A DNA stretch of 64,000 bases from JALYGY01 sp963800975 (GTDB lineage Bacteria > Actinomycetota > Rubrobacteria > Rubrobacterales > Rubrobacteraceae): contig CAWDDB010000008.1 in assembly GCA_963800975.1 (NCBI GenBank), positions 992,001 to 1,056,000 on the forward strand, given 5' to 3'. Numbering within the stretch: the first letter of the stretch is position 1; each line of letters opens with the position of its first letter. The notes under the pieces were generated by a model, which was not told where the DNA came from, ran no database searches, and saw nothing but the letters and a program-made list of their open reading frames with translations. Below, piece after piece: positions 33,868 to 40,829 of this stretch. The position numbers and the translations under genes are program-made.

Positions 33868-34886
33868 GGATCCGAGACCCCGGCCGTGATCCTCGAGGCG
33901 GCCTCGATTGCGGCCTCTATCTCCTCATCGCCGGCGTCGAGGTGCGTGCAGAAGCGCACGGTGTCGGCGCTCATCGGCGTCGCGAGCACCCCCTCGCGGG
34001 CGAGGGCTGCCAGGAAACGGTCGGCCTCCGCAACCTGGACGAGCACTATGTTGGTATCAGGCCGCTCGACGCCGTATCCGGCTTCGCGCAGCCCGTCGGC
34101 CAGATCTCTGGCCCGCTCGTGGTCTTCGCGAAGCCGGTCTACGTGGTTCTCGAAGGCGTAGAGGGAGCCCGCGGCGATGACGCCGGCCTGCCGCATCCCC
34201 CCACCGAAAGCCTTGCGCGCCCGCCGCGCCTCGCGAATGGTCTCCTCGCTCCCGGCTAGCAACGATCCGACGGGCGCGCCGAGGCCCTTTGACGAGCAGA
34301 CCGAGACTGTGTCGGCGTGCTCGCACCATTCGCTTGCCTGGGTGCCGGTGGCGGCCTGCGCGTTGAAGAGCCTGGCCCCGTCGAGGTGGACCCTGATCCC
34401 CATCCGCCTCGCCTCGTCTGCCACCGCCGCGAAGTCTTCGAGCGGGAAGACCCTGCCCCCCGCGGTGTTGTGGGTGTTCTCGAGGCACAGCAGCCCCGAC
34501 CTCGGGAAGTGGACGTTCTCGGGCCGCACGGCGTCGCGCAGGGTCCCGGGCGAGATGACGCCGCCTTCGCCGGGCAACGTCCTGACCTGCGCGCCGGAAA
34601 GCAGGGCCGGGGCCCCGGCCTCGTAGACGAAGACGTGGGCGCCCTCGTGCAGGAGCACCTCGTCCCCGCGGTTGGTGTTGACGAAGACCCCGATCTGGTT
34701 CGTCATCGTCCCTGAGGGCGCGTACAGGGCGGCCTCTTTGCCGAGCAGCCCCGCCACGTACTCCTCGAGCCGGTTGACCGTCGGGTCCTCCCCGAAGACG
34801 TCGTCGCCAAGGGGCGCCTCCGCCATCGCCCGTCGCATGCCCTCCGTTGGCCGCGTAACCGTGTCGCTGCGAAGATCCACAACCAA
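33864..34886 (-). CDS. ltaE: Low-specificity L-threonine aldolase
   Basis: The 340-residue fold-type I PLP enzyme cleaves L-threonine/allo-threonine to glycine and acetaldehyde. It has VDLRSDTVTRPTEGMR at the N-terminus, PSGTMTNQIGV, the PLP-Asp region VHLDGARLFNAQAATG and the Schiff-base Lys in SVCSSKGLGAPVGSLL near residue 200. It starts at TTG 34886, with GGAGG about 8 nt upstream inside the rnhC end. It sits between rnhC and a GNAT gene. Confidence 0.93.
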   Translation of the reverse strand: MVVDLRSDTVTRPTEGMRRAMAEAPLGDDVFGEDPTVNRLEEYVAGLLGKEAALYAPSGTMTNQIGVFVNTNRGDEVLLHEGAHVFVYEAGAPALLSGAQVRTLPGEGGVISPGTLRDAVRPENVHFPRSGLLCLENTHNTAGGRVFPLEDFAAVADEARRMGIRVHLDGARLFNAQAATGTQASEWCEHADTVSVCSSKGLGAPVGSLLAGSEETIREARRARKAFGGGMRQAGVIAAGSLYAFENHVDRLREDHERARDLADGLREAGYGVERPDTNIVLVQVAEADRFLAALAREGVLATPMSADTVRFCTHLDAGDEEIEAAIEAASRITAGVSDP

Positions 34887-34889
34887 AGC

Positions 34890-35798
34890 TCATACCTCCA
34901 GAATCTTTGCCGTGATGCCGAAGCTGGTCTTGGCCACGTCCGCGAGGCCTTCTTCCCCGGTCTCCTTCAATACCCGCTTGCCGGCGTCTATGACCTGCGA
35001 CGAGCCACGCGGCAGCGTGAACCCGACAGCCTCCGATAGTATGTCCATCTCCTCGAGCTGTCGCGCCCGCGCCACGACGGAGGCCGCGGCCACAGCCGCG
35101 TCGTCCTCCGCCCTCTTGCGCACCTCCAGACGCGCACCCGCCGGGACGAAGGGCAGCAGGCGCTCGCGGGCCGAGGCCGCGTACTCGTCCACGACGACGA
35201 GCTCTACCCCATCCCCGAGCTCACCCATGATCCCCGCGTCGACCTCGTCCAGCAGCCTGTTGACGTTGCCAGCCGACGACCTCCTGGCCTCGTACTCCCG
35301 GGGCGGCAGCGGCACGACGCTGCAGTGCTCGGGACCCACGATCTCCAGTATCCGGCCCGCCATCGCCCTGACCGCGGCCGTGCCGAGCGTCTTGGAATCC
35401 CTGACGCCAAGCCCCCGGAGCTCCTCCGCCACCCCCAGGCCCGAAATCCTGATCCCGGCCACCACGAGCGGCCCGAAGTAGTCGCCTTTGCCGACCTCGT
35501 CTATCCCGACCCTCGGCGTGCCGTCCAGGGCTGGTCTCGATCCGGCGCCGGTGCTTTTCGCGTCGCCGCGCCTCTCCTGACGCGCCGCCAGCCTGCCATC
35601 GAGGAGGTCCTTGAGCCCTGAACCTGGGCCCTGCACCGTGACCTTCCCCGTCGTGTACACGTTCAGGCGCGCCGCCTCCTCGCCGCGCTCGACGAAGTAC
35701 TGGGTGCCGTAGTCTATCTCGCGGTCGCCTGCGATCCTCACGCCCCACTCGTCGAGCGCGCGCCGGAGATCCTCGGGTATCCCGTTCTCGGGGCTCAC
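34890..35798 (-). CDS. rnhC: Ribonuclease HIII
   Basis: RNase HIII cleaves the RNA strand of RNA-DNA hybrids. The 302-residue protein has an N-terminal TBP-like substrate-binding domain (residues 1-85, with NVYTTGKVTVQGPGSGLKDLL). The catalytic core starts RVGIDEVGKGDYFGPLVVAG, with the Asp-Glu pair, DSKTLG and later VVDEYA and KRAEDDAAVAAASVVARA. The DEVGKGDYFG form is specific to HIII rather than HII. GTG at 35798 overlaps the acyP stop (GTGA), which sets the start over a longer frame. RNase HIII is unusual in actinobacteria. Confidence 0.92.
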   Translation of the reverse strand: MSPENGIPEDLRRALDEWGVRIAGDREIDYGTQYFVERGEEAARLNVYTTGKVTVQGPGSGLKDLLDGRLAARQERRGDAKSTGAGSRPALDGTPRVGIDEVGKGDYFGPLVVAGIRISGLGVAEELRGLGVRDSKTLGTAAVRAMAGRILEIVGPEHCSVVPLPPREYEARRSSAGNVNRLLDEVDAGIMGELGDGVELVVVDEYAASARERLLPFVPAGARLEVRKRAEDDAAVAAASVVARARQLEEMDILSEAVGFTLPRGSSQVIDAGKRVLKETGEEGLADVAKTSFGITAKILEV

Positions 35799-36079
35799 CT
35801 CACCTCGAAGCCGTCTAGGTCCCCGCCGGAATCCTCGAACTCGGCCTCGACGTCCTCGACCGTGGCGTGGGACGGACCTTCTTCGCACCACCGGATCATC
35901 TCGCGCACCTTCTCCGGCGCGCCCTCGAACAGCGCCTCGACCCTGCCGTCCGGCAGGTTCTTGACCCAGCCAGCGACGCCGAGTTGCTCGGCCTTTTGCC
36001 TGGCGGAATCCCGGAAGAACACGCCCTGCACCCCACCCGAGATGTAGACGTGTGCCCGCTCCTTATCCCCGCTCTCCAT
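35795..36079 (-). CDS. acyP: Acylphosphatase
   Basis: The 94-residue enzyme hydrolyses acyl phosphates. It has the signature GGVQGVFFRDSARQKAEQLG with the phosphate-binding Arg (residue 23) and GWVKNLPDGRVEALFEG with the catalytic Asn (residue 41). A GGGAGG ribosome site lies 6 nt before the ATG. It is the first gene of the acyP-rnhC-ltaE-GNAT run. Confidence 0.95.
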   Translation of the reverse strand: MESGDKERAHVYISGGVQGVFFRDSARQKAEQLGVAGWVKNLPDGRVEALFEGAPEKVREMIRWCEEGPSHATVEDVEAEFEDSGGDLDGFEVR

Positions 36080-36121
36080 GCACGACCTCCCGGGTGTTGG
36101 ACGATGCCTCGAACCAAGTCT

Positions 36122-36142
36122 AGCGCCTTTTTGGGCGCTTTT
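36122..36142 (+). terminator. Hairpin with T run upstream of the glycosyltransferase gene
   Basis: AGCGCC (36122-36127) and GGCGCT (36134-36139) pair across a TTTTTG loop and are followed by TTTG, resembling an intrinsic terminator on the plus strand. Because nothing is transcribed from the left on this strand, it may act as an attenuator or promoter-associated structure of the next gene. A possible -10 box TATGCT is at 36149-36154. Confidence 0.4.
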
Positions 36143-36168
36143 GCCCGATATGCTAGCCTAGAGCGGCC

Positions 36169-37752
36169 ATGGAAGCGGGAGAGCGAGCAGCGGTCGGAAA
36201 GCGGGAAGTCGCGGGTACGGACGGGGACCCGCGCAGGGTACTGCTTACCGTGATCATCCCGACCCGCGACGAGGCGGAGAACATTCCCGCGCTGGTGCGC
36301 GAGATGCGCGAGAGCCTCGAAGGCATCGACTACAGGGTGGTCTTCGTGGACGACTCCAGCGACGAGACGCCCAGGATCATCAGGGAGGCGAGCGCGGAGG
36401 ACGGCAACGTCACGCTTATACACCGCAAGGGTGCCGAGCGTGAGGGAGGCCTTTCCACGGCGGTGACGACCGGTATCGAGGCGTTCGTGCAGACGAGCGA
36501 GTACACCTGCGTGATGGACGCCGACCTGCAGCATCCTCCGGAGAAGGCGCGTGAGATGCTCGAGCTGGCAAGGAGCTCCGACGTCGACGTCGTGGTGGCG
36601 AGCCGCTACGCCCGAGGCGGCAGCTACTCCGGGCTACCCGGGCCGCTGCGCCGGGGCGTCTCGGTAGGGAGCAAGTACCTGGCCCAGGTCGTCTTCAAGG
36701 AGGCGCGCAAGACCAGCGACCCGATGACGGGATTCTTCCTCGTCCGCAACGACGCCATCTCCGGCATCCAGTTCAGGCCGACGGGGTTCAAGATTCTGCT
36801 CGAGATCCTCGTCTGCGCCCCCGAGCTCAGGGTGATCGAGGTTCCCCTGGACTTCAGGGCGCGCCGCGCGGGCGTCTCCAAGGCAACGTTCTGGCAGGGG
36901 CTGGAGTACCTCTCGCACATGGGCAGCCTGTTCTGGTACGTGCCGTCGGCTGGGCGCTTCTGGAAGTTCGCCCTGGTCGGCGCCTCCGGGGTGCTGGTAA
37001 ACAACATAACCCTGATCACGCTGGCCGAGTACTTCGACGCCAACAAGGTGATAGCCTGGATGTTCGCCGTGGGACTGAGCATCCTGAGCAACTTCCTCCT
37101 GAACAACGCCTTCACCTGGCGCGACGTGCGCCACTCCAGCAGGATCCACTTCCTCCTGCGGGGCGCCCTGGCCTACCCGGTCGCCATCATGGGCATCGGC
37201 GCGAACTTTGCCGTCTACTACCCGCTCCTGAAGTACGTGAGCGACGCTTTTCCCTACTACGTGCTCTTTAACCTGCTCGGGATAGCGGCCGGCACCAGCG
37301 TCAACTTCATACTGAGCTCGCGCCTGGTCTTCCGGCCCTCGAAACCCGCGAGGCTCGACCCCAGTACCCCGCCGGGCCGGATCGCCGAGGAGATGCGCCG
37401 CGAGCTCAAGGCGGATTGGGTCGGCCTGATCTCCACCCCCGACCTCGTCCCCCTGGGCGACGAATCACGTCACCGGCTCACCCCAGCCGAACGCGGCGTG
37501 ATCGACCTCGTCCTCAAGACCGCGCAGCCTACCCTCACCGTCACCGGCCCTCAGCGTCTGCCCCAGGCCCGCACGAACGCCCGCTACGCCAACTCCCTCG
37601 CCGTCCCGGTGTCCCACCACGCCCATCCCGTCGGGGTCGTCTACGCAACCCGCAACTCGACCGAGCCGTTTAACGACGAAGACCTGTACTGGCTTATCGC
37701 CTACGCCAGCACGGCAGGACCCCTTTTCGTCCCTGACCCAAACCAGGACTGA
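36169..37752 (+). CDS. GT2 glycosyltransferase fused to GtrA and an extra C-terminal domain
   Basis: The 527-residue protein has three parts. Residues 25-255 are a DPM1-like GT2 domain (LTVIIPTRDEAENIPAL, VVFVDDSSDE, MDADLQHPPEKA) that would charge polyprenyl phosphate with a sugar. Residues 260-385 are a GtrA-type four-helix membrane domain (FWKFALVGASGVLVNNITL, SNFLLNNAFTWRD) for flipping or anchoring. Residues about 395-527 are a soluble tail (RRELKADWVGLIST..., LAVPVSHHAHPVGVVYATR, LYWLIAYASTAGPLFV) resembling a GAF domain. GT2-GtrA fusions are common; the GAF-like tail is not. A strong hairpin follows. Confidence 0.85.
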   Translation: MEAGERAAVGKREVAGTDGDPRRVLLTVIIPTRDEAENIPALVREMRESLEGIDYRVVFVDDSSDETPRIIREASAEDGNVTLIHRKGAEREGGLSTAVTTGIEAFVQTSEYTCVMDADLQHPPEKAREMLELARSSDVDVVVASRYARGGSYSGLPGPLRRGVSVGSKYLAQVVFKEARKTSDPMTGFFLVRNDAISGIQFRPTGFKILLEILVCAPELRVIEVPLDFRARRAGVSKATFWQGLEYLSHMGSLFWYVPSAGRFWKFALVGASGVLVNNITLITLAEYFDANKVIAWMFAVGLSILSNFLLNNAFTWRDVRHSSRIHFLLRGALAYPVAIMGIGANFAVYYPLLKYVSDAFPYYVLFNLLGIAAGTSVNFILSSRLVFRPSKPARLDPSTPPGRIAEEMRRELKADWVGLISTPDLVPLGDESRHRLTPAERGVIDLVLKTAQPTLTVTGPQRLPQARTNARYANSLAVPVSHHAHPVGVVYATRNSTEPFNDEDLYWLIAYASTAGPLFVPDPNQD

Positions 37753-37765
37753 AGGAATACGAATC

Positions 37766-37799
37766 CGGGGCGGTTCCGGCAGTCGCCGGAACCGCCCCG
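37766..37799 (+). terminator. Perfect 15-bp stem-loop after the GT2-GtrA gene
   Basis: CGGGGCGGTTCCGGC (37766-37780), a 4-nt AGTC loop and GCCGGAACCGCCCCG (37785-37799) start 13 bp beyond the stop. No T tract follows, as is usual for terminator-like hairpins in high-GC actinobacteria. Confidence 0.65.
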
Positions 37800-38235
37800 A
37801 TCGGCCCCTCCCCGCAAGGGGCTCGCGTTGGGTCTCATCACCCCTCCCTGCCGATGAGACCCGTTGCGAATCTCAAACCTCGACCCAAGCTTTAGTACAC
37901 CGAGCCCCGGTCGTGTGAGATCCGCGCTCTCGAAAAGCTAGCACCCTCAACCACACAACGCAACTAGATCCAATCCCTATACCTAAAGGGAAAACCAGCG
38001 AGAACAGGTGCTCAATACGATATGTGCGCGACCACAAATCTCGCAACACAACATCTTGAGCCTTCACCAGAATTCTAACCTGTTACGAAATTTACATGAA
38101 CCATTGGTTGAGGTTCAGGTAAGTTTAAGGTCGAGGCTTACGTGGGTTGTCGGAGGTCTGGGGGCGCCCTGTATCGGGGTCGGGCGAGGGCGATTCTGTG
38201 TCGCGCGGGGAGATCCGCGCTTTATACTGGTCGGC
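37800..38235. other. 436-bp non-coding gap with an AT-rich core
   Basis: After the terminator there is an inverted repeat GGGTCTCATC (37830-37839)/GATGAGACCC (37853-37862). From about 37900 to 38140 the base composition falls well below the surroundings. No protein with recognisable features is encoded; a 64-codon minus-strand frame (37873-38067) lacks support. The right end carries the leaderless promoter of the next gene: TATACT at 38223-38228, 7 nt before the ATG. Confidence 0.5.
38223..38235 (+). promoter_or_regulatory. -10 box giving a leaderless start
   Basis: TATACT at 38223-38228 is followed by exactly seven bases and then the ATG at 38236, with no Shine-Dalgarno site. Transcription should start at the A of the start codon. 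Confidence 0.55.
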
Positions 38236-39063
38236 ATGAGGCCCATCTGCTTCCTCTCGGACTTCGGGTTGGGTGACGACTTTGTCGGCACGTGCAAGGG
38301 CGTGATGCTAAGCGTCGCGCCGGGGGTGACCATCGTGGACCTGGCGCACGAGGTTCCGGGGTTCGAGATCGAGGCCGGCGCCGAGATACTCGAGCACGCC
38401 ACGCGCTACATGCCGGAGGATACGGTATATCTCGCGGTCGTTGACCCTGGGGTAGGGACGAAGCGGCGAGCGCTGGCCATTCGGGCTGGCGGAGGGGCGC
38501 TGCTGGTGGGGCCAGACAACGGTCTGCTCGTCCCCGCCGCCGAGGCGCTGGGTGGCATCTCTGGGGCCGTGTTGCTTACCGACGCTCGCTACCACATCCA
38601 TCCGGTCTCCAACACCTTCCACGGCCGCGACGTGTTCTCTCCGGTGGCCGCGCATCTGGCGGCGGGACTCGACATATCCGAGCTGGGCGAGGCGGTGGAT
38701 CCCCCCTCCCTCGCGCGCCTCACGCTGCCCGGCAAGCTGGCGGAGGGGGTCGGTGAGGGGGTGACGGCCAGGATCATCGCCGTGGACCGGTACGGCAACG
38801 CCCGGTTGTCCGTCTCTCAGGAGGAGTCGAAGCTCGAGTACGGCACCCCGCTCGGGGTGGACGTCGGCGACGGCGAGATGGCGGTCCGCTACGTGGAGAC
38901 CTTCGGATCGGCCAAAGCCGGCGAGCTGATGCTGGTCCCCGATTCTCACTGGCGGCTGAGCCTCGCCATCAACAAGGGCAACGCGGCGCACGCGCTCGCG
39001 CTCAAGGTGGGCGGAACGGTTCGCATTACGCCCCGAGACGGACGCGCGGGCGATGGAGCCTGA
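38236..39063 (+). CDS. SAM hydrolase/hydroxide adenosyltransferase (DUF62 family)
   Basis: The 275-residue protein belongs to the chlorinase/fluorinase-fold DUF62 family, whose ordinary members hydrolyse S-adenosylmethionine to adenosine and methionine. It shows ICFLSDFGLGDDFVGTCKG at the N-terminus (active-site Asp), VDPGVGTKRRALAIRAGG, VGPDNGLL and the diagnostic FHGRDVFSPVAAHLA (Arg-Asp...His). The beta-barrel C-terminal domain has AVDRYGNARLSVS. The halogenase loop is absent, so SAM hydrolysis is inferred. It overlaps the next gene by 11 bp. Confidence 0.92.
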   Translation: MRPICFLSDFGLGDDFVGTCKGVMLSVAPGVTIVDLAHEVPGFEIEAGAEILEHATRYMPEDTVYLAVVDPGVGTKRRALAIRAGGGALLVGPDNGLLVPAAEALGGISGAVLLTDARYHIHPVSNTFHGRDVFSPVAAHLAAGLDISELGEAVDPPSLARLTLPGKLAEGVGEGVTARIIAVDRYGNARLSVSQEESKLEYGTPLGVDVGDGEMAVRYVETFGSAKAGELMLVPDSHWRLSLAINKGNAAHALALKVGGTVRITPRDGRAGDGA

Positions 39064-39841
39064 GCGACGCCGCGAGGAGCCGTCTAGCCTGACGCCCGAA
39101 GAAAGGGGCCGGGTCACGCGCGCCGCCGCCCTGCGGCCGCTCAACGTGGTCGTGCTCGTGATCGGCGCCGGTGTCTTCGTTGCCACCCTCGCGTGGTGGG
39201 TGCCCGCGCTCGCGCTCGTCACGTACGCCCTGCTCGTCATGCTGGCCGCGAGGGACCCGATCTTCGCCCACCGCGTGCTGCGTGGCCGCGAGGCCGGGCC
39301 CGCGACTCAGGTAACCGGAAGCGCTGACGTCTCTCCCGAGCGTCGGGCCCGATGGTTGCCGCGGGGAGAGACGAGGGAGAAGGTCGAGGCCGCCCTCGTC
39401 GTCTACCGCAAGGTCGTCGTAGCTATCGAGGAGGCCGACGACGTGACCCGCGCCGTACTCGACGACGCGATCCCCAAGCTCCACGCGGCGGCGGGGCGCC
39501 TCGTTGACGTGGCCGAGAGACGCGAGCAGGCAGCGGAGGTGCTGCGCGACCTCGACAGACACGACACCGGCTCGTCGCCTGCGGGGCCTGGTGCCAGGGA
39601 GGGCGATGCGCGGGCCCTGCAAGAGAAGGTTCACGCGGCGGACGCAGAGATCTCCAAGACCTTCGACGGGTTTCTCGCCCTCCGTTCCAGGGTCGTTCGG
39701 GTCTCGATCGATAGCGGGGACCCGGAGAGGGCCGCAGACCTCAACACCTCCCTCGACGAACTCAACGCCCGCCTCGAAGCCTTGAGCGAAACCATGTCCC
39801 CTCCCGAAGCCCGCACTCAGGGGACGCCAAAGCCCCCCTGA
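39053..39841 (+). CDS. Membrane-anchored coiled-coil protein of unknown function
   Basis: The 262-residue protein has a short charged N-terminus, two adjacent hydrophobic helices (about residues 30-65), then a long Glu/Arg/Ala-rich helical region suggesting coiled coil (about 105-255). Its start overlaps the SAM hydrolase gene by 11 bp, so it is co-expressed. No family recognised. The 205 bp that follow (39842-40046) contain no gene or clear signal. Confidence 0.65.
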   Translation: MEPERRREEPSSLTPEERGRVTRAAALRPLNVVVLVIGAGVFVATLAWWVPALALVTYALLVMLAARDPIFAHRVLRGREAGPATQVTGSADVSPERRARWLPRGETREKVEAALVVYRKVVVAIEEADDVTRAVLDDAIPKLHAAAGRLVDVAERREQAAEVLRDLDRHDTGSSPAGPGAREGDARALQEKVHAADAEISKTFDGFLALRSRVVRVSIDSGDPERAADLNTSLDELNARLEALSETMSPPEARTQGTPKPP

Positions 39842-40046
39842 AAGGCGACCGTCGAGGTAACACCCCCACATTGCCAACCCGAAGAGGCAACCACGCCCTT
39901 GCGGGCACGGGCGGTCGCATTCGCGGTGTCACGATTGGTCGAGTCAGCAACGCCGGTTACGGCCCCGGCTACGCGGGACGCGAGAGATCACTTGATGGTT
40001 ATCTGCGGGAAGGGCTAGAGGAGGGCTTGCAGCGTGCCCGGTTCGG

Positions 40047-40586
40047 CTAGGCCGAACTCACCCGCCATCCGTGGCCTTCATCCTCATCCTCGTCCGCCTT
40101 CGGTGCGGGCGCCGGCCGTTGAACAGGTACCCCGTTCAACTCCTGGCGCGACTCCCCCACGGACACCAGGGAGTCCTGGAACCAGCCCTCGAGCTGTCCC
40201 ATCACGCGATCCCGGTAAACCTCCGAACCGTCGGCCACCTCGCCGGCGTAGCGCTCGGCCCCGTCCAGTATCTCACCGGCCCGACGCTCCGTGCGCCGGC
40301 AGAGCTCCGTCTCCGGAGCCATCGCCTCCGCCCGGTGGTTCGCGTCCTCGACTATGCGCACGGCCTCCTCTTCGGCCGCCGCCATGATAGCCCCGCACTC
40401 CCGACGGATCTCCTCGGCTTCCGCCAGCTCAGGGGGCAACGATCCCCTTAGCTCGTCCAGCATCACAAGCACATCGGACCGGTCGACGACCGCCCGACCC
40501 TTGCGTATCGGTACGCCAGACGCGTCGCGGACGATCGCATCTAGCTCGTCCAACACCCCGCTTATGTACTGCATATCCTCTCTCAT
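40047..40586 (-). CDS. Coiled-coil protein, DivIVA/SepIVA-like
   Basis: The 179-residue acidic protein is predicted mostly helical: an N-terminal segment (MREDMQYISGVLDELDAIVRD), a central coiled coil rich in Ala/Glu (EAEEIRRECGAIMAAAEEEAV...) and a disordered acidic tail. This resembles small DivIVA-domain or SepIVA-type cell-pole and division proteins of actinobacteria. TAGGGT ends 7 nt before the ATG at 40586, so the transcript is probably leaderless. The assignment rests on architecture, not a diagnostic motif. Confidence 0.6.
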   Translation of the reverse strand: MREDMQYISGVLDELDAIVRDASGVPIRKGRAVVDRSDVLVMLDELRGSLPPELAEAEEIRRECGAIMAAAEEEAVRIVEDANHRAEAMAPETELCRRTERRAGEILDGAERYAGEVADGSEVYRDRVMGQLEGWFQDSLVSVGESRQELNGVPVQRPAPAPKADEDEDEGHGWRVSSA

Positions 40587-40650
40587 AGCGTCAACCCTAG
40601 CACGCTCGAACAGGCTACGCTAGGTTTTCTGAAAGTATTTTTCGATGCTT

Positions 40651-40667
40651 AACCTGAACTTCAGGTT
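40651..40667. promoter_or_regulatory. Palindromic operator candidate upstream of the coiled-coil gene
   Basis: AACCTGAA-C-TTCAGGTT is a perfect 8+1+8 palindrome about 65 bp upstream of the start at 40586, in a 243-bp AT-richer gap (40587-40829) between this gene and the clpC 3' end. The size and symmetry suit a repressor or MerR-type site. The half-site GGTTCAGGT recurs at 38112-38120. Confidence 0.4.
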
Positions 40668-40829
40668 GAATATTATCTAAAGGTTAAGTGTAATGCTGTC
40701 GCGGCCAGGAGCCGTCATCCGGGCTGGAGAAAGGTACGGATTTTTGCGGCTTAGGTAAGGGGTTTTGAGAGTTATCCACAGGGTGTCTCGCCAGCGGCAG
40801 GGTGAACCTGTTGGGCAGGTAAGGGGGGA

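Noticed and set aside
37873..38067. A 64-codon minus-strand frame in the AT-rich gap
   Set aside because: TAGAAT lies only 4 nt before the GTG, and there is no ribosome site or known motif. It remains possible but cannot be supported.
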